Positions 18,443 to 26,620 of a DNA stretch of 64,000 nucleotides are shown here, piece after piece. A program made the position numbers and the translations under genes. Source of the DNA: Scytonema millei VB511283 (GTDB taxonomy: Bacteria; Cyanobacteriota; Cyanobacteriia; Cyanobacteriales; Chroococcidiopsidaceae); contig NZ_JTJC03000011.1 of NCBI RefSeq assembly GCF_000817735.3, positions 31,809 through 95,808 of the forward strand, written 5' to 3'. How positions within the stretch are numbered: position 1 is the stretch's first letter; every line of letters starts with the position of its first letter. The notes under the pieces were generated by a model. The model saw only the letters and a program-made list of their open reading frames with translations, did not search any database and was not told the origin of the DNA.

Positions 18443-18970
18443 ATGGATGAAAAACTCGTTCCACTTATTTCTCAGTCAGAAATAGCAACAGCAGTACAGC
18501 GATTAGCGCGGGAGTTGGATCGAGATTATCAAAACAGCTTTCCAATTGTTATTGGTGTTTTGAAAGGATCGTTTATCTTTCTTGCCGATTTGATCCGGCA
18601 GATGCAAACTCCAATTTGTAATGTCGAACTGATCCGATTATCTAGCTATGGTTGTTCTACCACTAGTTCGGGTGAAGTCAAGATGGTAATGGGTTTAGCT
18701 GAAGGAATTATTAACAACAAGAATGTTATTTTAGTTGAAGATATTGTCGATACTGGGTTGTCAACGTCAAAAGCAATAGAAATATTGAAAACTCATAATC
18801 CATCCTCGCTCAAACTTTGCGCTTTACTCGATAAACCCTCACGTCGTAAAGTTCAAGTTGAAATCGATTATTTGGGAATTGAAATTCCCGATCGCTTTAT
18901 TATTGGTTACGGTATTGACATGAACGAAAAGTATCGGCAATTGCCAGCAATCTATGCGATCGAGGAATAA
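18443..18970 (+). CDS. hpt: Hypoxanthine phosphoribosyltransferase
   Basis: A 175-residue purine phosphoribosyltransferase joining hypoxanthine (or guanine) to PRPP to make IMP (or GMP). The PRPP-binding motif VILVEDIVDTGLSTS lies at about residues 92-106. LKGSFIFLADLIR and the C-terminal PDRFIIGYGIDMNEKYR are family blocks. Cytoplasmic. It starts 7 bases after the deaminase stop on the same strand, almost certainly the same transcript. With the permease and deaminase it forms an uptake-and-salvage route adenine to hypoxanthine to IMP. Confidence 0.93.
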   Translation: MDEKLVPLISQSEIATAVQRLARELDRDYQNSFPIVIGVLKGSFIFLADLIRQMQTPICNVELIRLSSYGCSTTSSGEVKMVMGLAEGIINNKNVILVEDIVDTGLSTSKAIEILKTHNPSSLKLCALLDKPSRRKVQVEIDYLGIEIPDRFIIGYGIDMNEKYRQLPAIYAIEE

Positions 18971-19095
18971 GCTTTGCTCACTACATTAGAAAAACGTCGG
19001 CATATTGTGAATGATTTAGAATTGCCATAAATTAAGATATTAGTTATTGATGTAAGTTACTATATTTTTAATGATGAAGATTAAGGCTAATAGTT

Positions 19096-19323
19096 ATGCT
19101 GTCTATCGAGAGGCTTTTAGAAGAAGCATTATCCTTACCAGGTGAATCAAGGGCGCTTTTAGCAGAAAAATTAGTAGAAAGCTTAGAGTTTGATGCAGAT
19201 CCAAGGGTTCAAGCAGCTTGGATTAACGAAGCGAAACAGCGGCGAGACGAAATCCAAAAAGGTACTGTTCTATCTATTTCGGGAGATGAAGCTTTAGCGC
19301 ATGTGAGGCGGCTGCTGGAGTAA
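19096..19323 (+). CDS. Addiction-module component protein (orphan antitoxin-like)
   Basis: A 75-residue protein of the family annotated as putative addiction module component: the N-terminal LLEEALSLPGESRALLAEKLVESL, then PRVQAAWINEAKQRRDEIQKG, and a short tail SGDEALAHVRRLLE. Such proteins are usually the antitoxin next to a RelE/ParE-type toxin. Here the next gene is a histidine kinase on the other strand, and no toxin reading frame follows within 100 bases, so it appears to be an orphan. Between hpt and this gene (18975-19031) a short frame resembling a gene fragment ends at once in TAA; I could not identify it. Confidence 0.72.
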   Translation: MLSIERLLEEALSLPGESRALLAEKLVESLEFDADPRVQAAWINEAKQRRDEIQKGTVLSISGDEALAHVRRLLE

Positions 19324-19399
19324 TGAGATATCTAAGCGGACGGAAACAAAACCTCTAGATGATTAAAATGAGTCTTGGATATAGCCTGGAAACTATAGG

Positions 19400-19440
19400 T
19401 TATTAGTCACTGATAACTGATAACTGTTCACTGATAACTG
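19400..19440. repeat. STRR tract (CTGATAA)n at a gene end
   Basis: GTCACTGATAACTGATAACTG and further units overlap the 3' end of the histidine kinase gene, whose last codons (THSYQ) read through the tract edge. Confidence 0.75.
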
Positions 19441-20834
19441 TGTGTAGCTATCGGTAGACAAACTGTAAAACAAGTCTTCCCAGGCTGCGAGGTAAATGTA
19501 ATTGTTCCTTGGTGGCGGTTCTCGACAATGCGCCGCACTGCATCTAAACCCAACCCCGAACCCGAACCTACAGGCTTTGTTGTATAGAAAGGCTCGAAAA
19601 TCCGCGATTGAATTTCTACGGAAATTCCCGCACCAGAATCGGTAATTTGTACCTGGATATAATCGCCATTTTGAGCAGTAGCTAATTCAATTACTCCTTT
19701 CCCCGCAATCGCATCAACTGCATTATCAATTAAGTTCGTCCAAACTTGATTCAACTCGCTACCGAAAGCGAGAATTTTAGGCAAAGATCGATCGTAATTC
19801 CGCTGAATTTCAATTCCTTGCTTGAATTTGTAAGCAAATAATTGCAATGTATCTTCTATTCCATCGTGAACGTCAACAATTTGTTGCGCGCCGCGATCCA
19901 TGTAAGAATAAGATTTCATCGACTGGACGAGCTGAGAAATTCGCTGCGCTCCCCGCAAGCCACTCGAAACCGTACACATAACCTCAAAAGAAAGCGCCAG
20001 CCAGCGCAAACCCATATCTTTTAATTCTGTCGGATCGTCTTTCCAACGTTCCATCAACTGGGTTAAAGTCTCTACCTCAACATTCCCAGCTGCTAATGGT
20101 TCGGCGAGTTTCCAAGCATCCTCTACGCCATAATCCTCTAGCCATTCTAGTATTTTTTCCTCGCGATCGCTAAATTCAATTGGATTCACGCGACGGTTGA
20201 CAACCGCATCCCAACCATCATCACGCACTTTGAGCCATTTTTCTGTATGTTCTGCCTCTACTTGGCGCTGTCCGTAAACAAAATTCATCCGTTGGAGTTC
20301 GAGCAGTGCTGGGGTGATATCTTGCAAGGCGCGAACTACAGCTGCTGCTGGATTGTTAAGTTCGTGCGCTAAGCCAGCCGCTAGCGTACCTAGAGCTGCC
20401 ATTTTCTCGCGATTTTGAATAAAAGACTCTAAACCGCGCAATCGTTTCTGTACGGCTCGAAATATTAAACGCTCGAAGCCTCGACAACTATGTAGTAGGG
20501 TACGAAAGTCATCGCCTGAGATTTCGTAGAGCCGACAATCAGAAAGAGCGCGTAATGTTACGGGGACTGGTTCATCAGTTAAAACTTGGATCTCGCCAAA
20601 AAAAGCAGGTGCTTGGTGCTGTCCGATCGGCATTTCGATCCCTTCGCTGATGCGGGTAATGCTCACCCGACCTGATAGCATGACATAAAAGCCGCGTGGC
20701 GGATCTCCCTGTTTGACGAAGACTTCGCCGCTAGATAGCTCCATTTCTTGAGCGCGATCGCAAACCCAATGAATCTGCTCTTGGGAAAGCTGTTGAAACA
20801 ACTCCAGCGTTAACAGTTCGTCTACACATAGCAT
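19428..20834 (-). CDS. Cyclic-nucleotide-binding-domain sensor histidine kinase
   Basis: A 468-residue cytoplasmic kinase. Residues ~10-130 form a cyclic nucleotide-binding (CNB) domain, as in CRP (GEVFVKQGDPPRGFYVMLSG, FFGEIQVLTDEPVPVTL). There is no transmembrane segment. The H box is LAAGLAHELNNP with phospho-acceptor His157. The N box is NLIDNAVDA, G1 DSGAGIS and the G2 loop GSGSGLGLD. A ~150-residue helical insert separates the H box from the ATPase domain, a pattern seen in cyanobacterial and myxobacterial relatives. It probably senses cAMP or another effector and passes phosphate to a response regulator that is not encoded nearby. The gene is isolated. Confidence 0.9.
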   Translation of the reverse strand: MLCVDELLTLELFQQLSQEQIHWVCDRAQEMELSSGEVFVKQGDPPRGFYVMLSGRVSITRISEGIEMPIGQHQAPAFFGEIQVLTDEPVPVTLRALSDCRLYEISGDDFRTLLHSCRGFERLIFRAVQKRLRGLESFIQNREKMAALGTLAAGLAHELNNPAAAVVRALQDITPALLELQRMNFVYGQRQVEAEHTEKWLKVRDDGWDAVVNRRVNPIEFSDREEKILEWLEDYGVEDAWKLAEPLAAGNVEVETLTQLMERWKDDPTELKDMGLRWLALSFEVMCTVSSGLRGAQRISQLVQSMKSYSYMDRGAQQIVDVHDGIEDTLQLFAYKFKQGIEIQRNYDRSLPKILAFGSELNQVWTNLIDNAVDAIAGKGVIELATAQNGDYIQVQITDSGAGISVEIQSRIFEPFYTTKPVGSGSGLGLDAVRRIVENRHQGTITFTSQPGKTCFTVCLPIATHSYQ

Positions 20835-21110
20835 GGTTGAATCTTCTCCACGCGAGTTGTACTGTTACTGTATCTGAGGATTTACAACAAAGGGAAGCAT
20901 GGGAATAATGACTTATTTGCTGTATTGAAAGATACTTTCCGTGAAAGTTTTTGCTGATGAGATGCGATCGAAGTAGCACAGGCGATCGCTTTGGGTAGAT
21001 TCCTTACACGAAAAATATAGATATAGTCTAGTTGTTTGCATCTGTTCGTAATGTCAACTCGATTGTTAGTTTAACCCAGCGGCTTTACTAACTAGACGGA
21101 GAAGAGAACA

Positions 21111-21623
21111 ATGCCAGAAAGCGATCGACAGCGACAGGAAGCGGAACGGGAACGGCAAAACGCCGAACAACATCGGCAGGAATCGGAAATAAAGCGAGAG
21201 ATAAGTGCCGAGCAGCAGAAGCAAGCTGCATTGTACCAATATGCTGCCGAACAACAGCGCATCCAGTCGGAGAAAGACCGTCAGTCTTCTGAAGAGAGCC
21301 GAGAATTCGCGGAGGAGATACGGCAGACAAACGAGGCTATAAGGCAGCAGGCTGAAGACTCGCGGCGTGCTGCGGAAGACTCGCGGCGTGCTGCGGAAGA
21401 CTCGCGGCGTGCTGCGGAAGACTCGCGGCGTGCTGCGGAAGAGTCACGGCGTGCTGCGGAAGAGTCACGGCGTGCTGCGGAAGAGTCACGGCGTGCTGCG
21501 GAAGAGGCGCAGCGTGCTGCGGAAGAGGCGCAAAGCGTTGTGCAGGAGCAACGCGAGATATTAGCGGAGATGGCGCTGACTGCACAACTGTATCGAAAAG
21601 TAATGACACAATACGAAGAGTAG
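21111..21623 (+). CDS. Heptad-repeat coiled-coil protein of unknown function
   Basis: A 170-residue, highly charged protein with no recognised domain. The first ~80 residues are rich in Gln, Arg and Glu (RQRQEAERERQNAEQ). Residues ~85-140 are about eight perfect 7-residue repeats, RRAAEDS then RRAAEES then RRAAEEA/QRAAEEA. They are encoded by 21-bp DNA repeats (unit around CGGCGTGCTGCGGAAGA). The C-terminus (ILAEMALTAQLYRKVMTQYEE) is unique. Arg/Glu spacing suggests a long single helix or coiled coil. ATG 21111 follows GAGAAGAGAAC, a good ribosome site, which supports real expression. The complementary frame is also open through the repeats but is a by-product of composition. Confidence 0.65.
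   Translation: MPESDRQRQEAERERQNAEQHRQESEIKREISAEQQKQAALYQYAAEQQRIQSEKDRQSSEESREFAEEIRQTNEAIRQQAEDSRRAAEDSRRAAEDSRRAAEDSRRAAEESRRAAEESRRAAEESRRAAEEAQRAAEEAQSVVQEQREILAEMALTAQLYRKVMTQYEE
21357..21532. repeat. 21-bp tandem repeats encoding heptads
   Basis: About eight units of 21 bp (CGGCGTGCTGCGGAAGACT and variants AGAGT, AGAGG). Three adjacent copies are identical and three further copies differ at the last codons, which points to recent tandem duplication. Confidence 0.92.
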
Positions 21624-21697
21624 CTGAAGTTGACGCTAGTTTGGCAGCCTACAAATGTGAGCGGATCTTGTAATTTAGAGCTTTGGTGAAAACTGAA

Positions 21698-22504
21698 TCA
21701 TGGCAATGCTCCCTTCCATGCTGGAAACTGCTTGCCACAATCTTTACACAGATAGCGTTGCTTGCCGTGGCGATGCCCATTTTTAGATAGTCGTTCGGAT
21801 TGACAGTGCGGGCATTTCATTACTTTCATTACCTCGCGCTGCAATACTTCATCACCGACATGAGGGTTTAGGTAAGATACGAGTAAATCTTCAATCTGTT
21901 GGATCAACTGCTGGCTGTGAGGTTCGCTACTGCGTAGAGCAATCAAAATTAACGTATTGCTGCAATGAACGCAGACTTCGGCTAATAAGATAGATCTCTC
22001 GTCGCTTAAGGTAGGATGGCGCTGTTTCAATAAACTAGCCATAAATGCGATCGCCTCTTGGGTAAAACTCTCGTCAATTGTTTGAAATATTTCTGGTGCG
22101 GTGAAAAATTGCACGAAAACAACGCGAGATGTCGGTTGCTCGAACAAATTGACAACAGCTTCTACTAGCTTATGAATCATCTGTCTTAGAGGTAACTGAA
22201 TGATGCTAGGCGTGTTTACCTTAGCCCACATTGCTTTTACTCGTTCGACATGACGAATTTCTAGAGCGCGAAAGATAGCTGCTTTATCAGGGAAAAACTG
22301 GTAAAGCGAACCAACGGCTGTATTTGCCCGTGTTGCGATCGCATGGGTTGTAGCGGCTTCATAACCTACCTCAGCAAATACCTCAGCCGCAGCATCCAAA
22401 ATTTTTTCTACCCTTTGCTTACCTCTTTGCTGTTTGGGCAAGCGACGCATAGATTTTGTAGGTGACTTACCACCTGTGCTTGACAAACACGAACGATCCG
22501 TCAT
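21698..22504 (-). CDS. TetR-family regulator fused to an IS1-type zinc ribbon
   Basis: A 268-residue protein. Residues ~30-75 are a TetR DNA-binding helix-turn-helix (EKILDAAAEVFAEVGYEAAT, then VGSLYQFFPDKAAIFRAL). Residues ~76-225 are the usual all-helical ligand domain. Residues 229-268 are a CxxC...CxxC zinc ribbon (Cys231, 234, 253, 256; MKCPHCQSERLSKNGHRHG). This matches the zinc ribbon at the start of IS1-family transposases rather than any usual TetR part. It is divergent from a Rieske oxygenase with a 57-base gap, so it probably controls that gene and itself. The fusion could be an evolved extra DNA-contact module or an insertion-derived tail. Confidence 0.85.
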   Translation of the reverse strand: MTDRSCLSSTGGKSPTKSMRRLPKQQRGKQRVEKILDAAAEVFAEVGYEAATTHAIATRANTAVGSLYQFFPDKAAIFRALEIRHVERVKAMWAKVNTPSIIQLPLRQMIHKLVEAVVNLFEQPTSRVVFVQFFTAPEIFQTIDESFTQEAIAFMASLLKQRHPTLSDERSILLAEVCVHCSNTLILIALRSSEPHSQQLIQQIEDLLVSYLNPHVGDEVLQREVMKVMKCPHCQSERLSKNGHRHGKQRYLCKDCGKQFPAWKGALP

Positions 22505-22542
22505 ATTTTGAGAAAATACGAATAAACCGTCATATATTTTAG
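22498..22542. promoter_or_regulatory. Candidate operator: direct repeat between tetR-like gene and Rieske gene
   Basis: CCGTCATATTTT at 22498-22509 recurs as CCGTCATATATTTT at 22527-22540, 29 bases apart, in the 57-base divergent promoter region. The first copy overlaps the TetR start codon. A 29-base spacing is close to three helical turns, as expected for paired operator sites. No binding data; pattern only. Confidence 0.35.
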
Positions 22543-22561
22543 ATCTTTAAGAGGTCAATCT

Positions 22562-23512
22562 ATGCATCCTATTCTCCCTGGTGCGCCTTGGTTGATTGCT
22601 CATCGCTCGATGCTAGGAGTTAATAAACCCCATAAAATTACGCTCAACGGTCGAGATTACGTACTGTGGCAAAATCAACAAGGTGAAGTCTTTGGCTTAG
22701 ATAACATTTGCCCTCACATGCAAGCGCCTTTATCTGATGGCTGGATTTGTCGAGAGCGAGATACCATTACTTGTCCGTTTCACGCCCTAGAATTTGACAC
22801 GCAAGGACGGTTGTATCGAGAGGAAACAGTAACTCAAGCTTTGTTAGAAAAATTAGATTTAACGATTATTGGGGACAATATTTGGACGTATGCAGGATAT
22901 GAGCCAAAAATTCCCATTCCCGATTTAATTGAAAGAATTACACCCGATTTTGAATTTGTAGGTGTAGCTGGTTCTAAGAGTATTCAAGGCGACTTCTTGA
23001 GCAATCTTTTAATTAATTATGACTACAATCATCAAAATGGAACGCATCGAGAAATATTTAGAATCAAAGCGATTGAGGTCGATGAATACCAGGCGAATGG
23101 CTACAGTACAAAACTCCTTCAGAAAGTTACTAGAGATAGTAACACGCTAGGAGAGCTTGCTAGCAATCCAGTTTTACTAACTGTTCCTAAAACATTTGTC
23201 AATCAATTTGAATATTCCTTTCCTTGTTTAACTTCATTTGTTGCTTCAATTCCTTCCGGTCAATTCATTCAGATTCATTCTTTATATCCTGAAACAGAAA
23301 ATTGTACTAAAACATTTGTTTTGGTATTTGCCAAGATTCAGAATTTAGTTTTAAAAACCTTGTTAAAGAATTCGCTACTCAAAGCAGTTGATGAAGTGAT
23401 TCGACAGGATACAGAAACAATCGAGAATTCATATCCCAGGCAAAAACCAAAAATCCGCCTGCCAAACGAAGAAATTATGTTTTACGCCCAAAAACTGTAT
23501 CAAGAATGGTAA
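22562..23512 (+). CDS. Rieske 2Fe-2S aromatic-ring-type oxygenase
   Basis: A 316-residue oxygenase subunit. Rieske ligands are Cys50/His52 in ICPHMQAP and Cys71/His74 in TCPFHALEF. The mononuclear iron site is Asp154-x2-His157-x4-His162 in NYDYNHQNGTH. It therefore has both metal centres needed to insert O2-derived oxygen into an organic substrate, with electrons from a reductase not encoded nearby. Cyanobacterial relatives include uncharacterised oxygenases as well as pigment-modifying enzymes; the substrate here is unknown. It is divergent from the TetR/zinc-ribbon gene, which probably regulates it. ATG 22562 follows AAGAGGTCAATCT, a good ribosome site (AAGAGG). Confidence 0.88.
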   Translation: MHPILPGAPWLIAHRSMLGVNKPHKITLNGRDYVLWQNQQGEVFGLDNICPHMQAPLSDGWICRERDTITCPFHALEFDTQGRLYREETVTQALLEKLDLTIIGDNIWTYAGYEPKIPIPDLIERITPDFEFVGVAGSKSIQGDFLSNLLINYDYNHQNGTHREIFRIKAIEVDEYQANGYSTKLLQKVTRDSNTLGELASNPVLLTVPKTFVNQFEYSFPCLTSFVASIPSGQFIQIHSLYPETENCTKTFVLVFAKIQNLVLKTLLKNSLLKAVDEVIRQDTETIENSYPRQKPKIRLPNEEIMFYAQKLYQEW

Positions 23513-23711
23513 GCGATCGCCTTGTTAGATAAGCCCGCGCAGCATCTAGGATCTTTTCAAAATTTAGGCGATCGCGTCATTGTGGCAAGAATAGAAAGAA
23601 GTGGTAAATTGTACTCGTTCCCTGCTGACACCTGAGACAAGCCAAACAGCTACAAAGTGGAACGTGAATTCACTACTCTATTGACACCTAGCCTTGAGTA
23701 TTAAAACTTAG

Positions 23712-25313
23712 ATGCGTCGTTGGATATTGACTGGGGATAATGCTAAGAATTGGAAATCTCAGCTGCATAGCCGAGCCGATTGGTTATGGATTTGGGGGCT
23801 GCTCTTGGCAGCACTACTTCTATATACTGCAAACTTGGGTGACTTACCGCTGCGAGACTGGGATGAAGGTACGGTGGCGCAAGTCGCAAGAGAAATATGG
23901 CGATCGCCTGCAAACTGGCTTCACCCAAAAACTATAGGCGGCGAACCTTATTTAAATAAGCCACCTCTCATGCATTGGCTGATCGCTCTCACCTATACAA
24001 TTGGTGGGGTGAATGAGCAGACATCTCGTTTACCAGGGGCATTACTAACTGCGCTTGGCGTACCAATTTTATACAGTATTGGACGAGAAATCTTTCACTA
24101 TCGCACGCCAGCGATTTTCTCTGCTTTAGTTTACCTAGTCATGCTACCCGTACTACGTCACGGCAGGCTGGCAATGTTAGACGGTGCGATCGTCAGCTTT
24201 TTTCTATTTACAGTTTGGTGTTTGTTGCGATCGCGTCGCAATCTGCGCTACTGCTTGGGCGTAGGCATCGGTTTAGGATTGATTGGACTGACTAAGGGTA
24301 TGGTAGGGCTATTACTCGGAGCGATCGCCCTCTTATTTCTCTTTTGGGATACGCCCCGCTTGTTAGGTAGTTGGTATTTGTGGAGTGGAATCGCGATCGG
24401 GAGCTTGCCTGTAGCTGCATGGTATGCTGCTCAGTGGTGGCAATACGGGCATCAGTTTACCGATCGCGCTGTCGTCGATCAGTCCCTCAGCCGGATTTGG
24501 CAAGCAGTAGAAAACCACCAACATCCCCCCTGGTTTTATTTGCTTGAAATTCTCAAATACTGCTTCCCTTGGTTAATCTTTTTACCCAGCGGTCTGCTTC
24601 ATACCTGGAATCATCGTAATTGGAGTTGGGCAAAACTGATCTTGGTTTGGGGTGGAGGTTATTTGCTAGCAATCTCCTTGATGGGAACTAAACTACCCTG
24701 GTATGTTTTACCAATTTACCCCGCGATCGCTTTGGCTGTAGGAGTCCAGTTAACTCAGTTTTGGCAGCAAACCTATCCAGCTAAATATCCCCGCTACGCG
24801 ATCGCATTTTTAACTTTACTAGCGGTGGTGACGTGGGCAGCCAGTTTCTACTATAGTCCTTGGAATAACGATCCAGACTGGGAATTACAGTGGATTTTAG
24901 CAGCAGTAGCAGGCACGATGACTTTAAGTGCTTGGTTAGCTGTGAGGGGAGAAAGACAATTTTTAGCCGTACTCCTTTGGGGAATGTATGTTGCCCTGCT
25001 ACTCTTCGTCACCTCTCACCACTGGGTTTGGGAACTAGCAGAAGCCTATCAAGTCAAACCCGTAGCTGCTCTCATTCAAGCTCGCACACCACCAAACCGA
25101 GAAATCTATACTTCCTTTGCCTATAACCGTCCTTCCTTAGATTTTTACAGCGATCGCCGCGTCATTAGTAGCAGCTTTAGCCAACTGCAACAACGTTGGC
25201 AGCAACCACATCTATATTTACTCCTAGATCGCCCTACCCTAGAACGTTTAAAGCTACCAGCGATCGAACCCCTCGGTCAAGCCTCTGGCTGGATGCTAGT
25301 TACAAGGGAGTAG
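23712..25313 (+). CDS. GT39/ArnT-like membrane glycosyltransferase
   Basis: A 533-residue membrane protein with about 11-12 helices of the PMT_2/ArnT class, which move a sugar from a polyprenyl-phosphate carrier to a lipid or protein outside the membrane. The catalytic first loop reads LRDWDEGTVAQVAREI (about residues 48-63) with the acidic DxDE pair, and LNKPPLMHWL is the next family block. The C-terminus is a small periplasmic domain. ATG 23712. It stands alone; the Rieske gene ends 199 bases upstream, and a GTAGGGA heptamer tract starts at its stop codon. Acceptor unknown. Confidence 0.85.
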   Translation: MRRWILTGDNAKNWKSQLHSRADWLWIWGLLLAALLLYTANLGDLPLRDWDEGTVAQVAREIWRSPANWLHPKTIGGEPYLNKPPLMHWLIALTYTIGGVNEQTSRLPGALLTALGVPILYSIGREIFHYRTPAIFSALVYLVMLPVLRHGRLAMLDGAIVSFFLFTVWCLLRSRRNLRYCLGVGIGLGLIGLTKGMVGLLLGAIALLFLFWDTPRLLGSWYLWSGIAIGSLPVAAWYAAQWWQYGHQFTDRAVVDQSLSRIWQAVENHQHPPWFYLLEILKYCFPWLIFLPSGLLHTWNHRNWSWAKLILVWGGGYLLAISLMGTKLPWYVLPIYPAIALAVGVQLTQFWQQTYPAKYPRYAIAFLTLLAVVTWAASFYYSPWNNDPDWELQWILAAVAGTMTLSAWLAVRGERQFLAVLLWGMYVALLLFVTSHHWVWELAEAYQVKPVAALIQARTPPNREIYTSFAYNRPSLDFYSDRRVISSSFSQLQQRWQQPHLYLLLDRPTLERLKLPAIEPLGQASGWMLVTRE

Positions 25314-25510
25314 GGAGTAGGGAGTAGGGAGTGGCTAGTGGCTGGTGGCTAGTTGTATTGACACATGACGTTAGCCGAACTCGATCCTCTACCCAAAAGC
25401 ATTTGACCAGCATAATCTTGAACTAACCTTGTGTGTGATTACAGCTAGTAGTAAAATTCTTCATCTAGTCACTAGTCACCAGCCGCTAGTCACTGATAAC
25501 TGATAACTGA
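25311..25510. repeat. STRR and 9-bp repeat region after the glycosyltransferase
   Basis: Starts with (GTAGGGA)x3, passes into GTGGCTAGT-type units, and ends with CTAGTCACTGATAACTGATAACTGAC at 25480-25510. Unique sequence lies between. Confidence 0.8.
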
Positions 25511-25511
25511 C

Positions 25512-25889
25512 TCAATTCGCCATTTCCTTCACATCTTCCACCAATCTGTCCCAGGGAGATTGTTGTTTGTTGAGACTATCTAGACTGAAGATACTAATCC
25601 CTAACAAAAAAATACTACCCGCAGTTAAGACTGCTACAGGACGTTTGAGCGAACCAAGGTCGCGGATGATTCTTGCCCAAGGTCGGCTTTGACGACGTAG
25701 CGCGTGTGCTACCATAACCTGCTTTAAGCAATGGGGGTCGCGAACGTAATGACCGCTCCAACTAACAACTAGTTTTTCTTGACAATAAGGACAGGTAAAA
25801 AGCCCGCGATTACCTTTGATTGGCTTGAGCTGTTCGGTACGTTGACAAATCGGGCAAGTGAGAGAGTGGTTTCCAGTGTGAGTGTTCAT
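25512..25889 (-). CDS. Small zinc-ribbon membrane protein, cyanobacterial hypothetical
   Basis: About 125 residues from ATG 25889 (a TTG at 25946 could extend it but reads unlike a conserved N-terminus). Cys12/Cys15 (TCPICQ) and Cys33/Cys36 (TCPYCQ) form a zinc ribbon. It is followed by a basic stretch and one hydrophobic helix (VAVLTAGSIFLLGISIF) near residues 84-100. The layout suggests an inner-membrane protein with a cytoplasmic metal-binding head. No function recognised. Its 3' end abuts a heptamer tract. Confidence 0.6.
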   Translation of the reverse strand: MNTHTGNHSLTCPICQRTEQLKPIKGNRGLFTCPYCQEKLVVSWSGHYVRDPHCLKQVMVAHALRRQSRPWARIIRDLGSLKRPVAVLTAGSIFLLGISIFSLDSLNKQQSPWDRLVEDVKEMAN

Positions 25890-25956
25890 CAGCGATAACC
25901 TAATGCGTCGAACCTGGGGAGCGTGATAAATAGTTGGCATAAGCAATTTAAAACTG

Positions 25957-26166
25957 CTAATTCCAGCCAGTAAAGCGATCGCGATCGAACCAAACTAAAA
26001 ATTTAGCTTTTGTCCACAAGTCGAGGGTGAAGACTGGCGGATGCAAACCACGACAATAGGTAGCTTCTGCCAAATTTTTTTGACAAAACTGGTAAAAGTA
26101 TATACCAGCCGCTCTGATATTAGTCCCTATCTTTGAGAGTATTTGGGGCTTTACGAGTTTCTTCAC
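25957..26166 (-). CDS. Small hypothetical protein
   Basis: A 69-residue frame with ATG at 26166, ending LVWFDRDRFTGWN. The segment LHPPVFTLDLWTKAKFL looks like a real protein, but I recognise no family. It lies directly upstream of the zinc-ribbon gene on the same strand. Part of its end is a HIP1-type site (GATCGCGATCG), which can create such frames by chance. Coding status uncertain. Confidence 0.35.
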   Translation of the reverse strand: MKKLVKPQILSKIGTNIRAAGIYFYQFCQKNLAEATYCRGLHPPVFTLDLWTKAKFLVWFDRDRFTGWN

Positions 26167-26620
26167 GCCTAGAGCGTTCGATTACGTGAATCTATAAATT
26201 TCTATTTTTTCTATCTTAAACGCTAATTCAATATATTGTTTGATCTTATATGCATACTGAAAATAGTTAACCTAAAAGCTAGATGGTGTTTGTTGTCATT
26301 TGTCATTTGTCATTTGTGAGTGGCTAGCCGCCAGCGCTCATCGTTACTACTCACTACTCACTACTCACTTTTTTAACCATCGCTCGCTTGTCATTTGCGG
26401 TTGCCTATGACGAACGAGAGAGGATGAGGGATTGCTAATTAGCTCTCGATCTACATTTAAGCACTCTTATAACTCTTTTTCGAGCGCGATCGCACTTGCT
26501 TAGCAAAGCTTCTTAAATAATCCCAACTATCTACTTGTCTGGCTTCAGAAAGATCGCTGAGAATGAGTAATAGTAGATTGTGAAAAAAATTTAACTTTAT
26601 TTTTCGTTTTTTATCTCTAA
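26167..26620. other. Intergenic region upstream of the ClC gene
   Basis: 454 bases. GTCATTT x3 and ACTACTC x3 heptamer tracts lie at about 26292-26370. The last 150 bases are AT-rich and should hold the ClC promoter. A 66-codon frame on the minus strand (26457-26657) overlaps the ClC start and was not accepted. Confidence 0.45.
26292..26370. repeat. STRR tracts (GTCATTT)n and (ACTACTC)n
   Basis: Three copies of GTCATTT, a GTGGCTAGC stretch, then three copies of CTCACTA ahead of ACTTTTTT. Confidence 0.85.

Noticed and set aside
18975..19031. Short frame MLTTLEKRRHIVNDLELP after hpt
   Set aside because: Ends in TAA after about 18 codons and could not be tied to any family; possibly a gene fragment.
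21337..21609. Minus-strand frame LPQHAVT repeats
   Set aside because: Complement of the 21-bp repeats; no ribosome site, low complexity, product of repeat composition.
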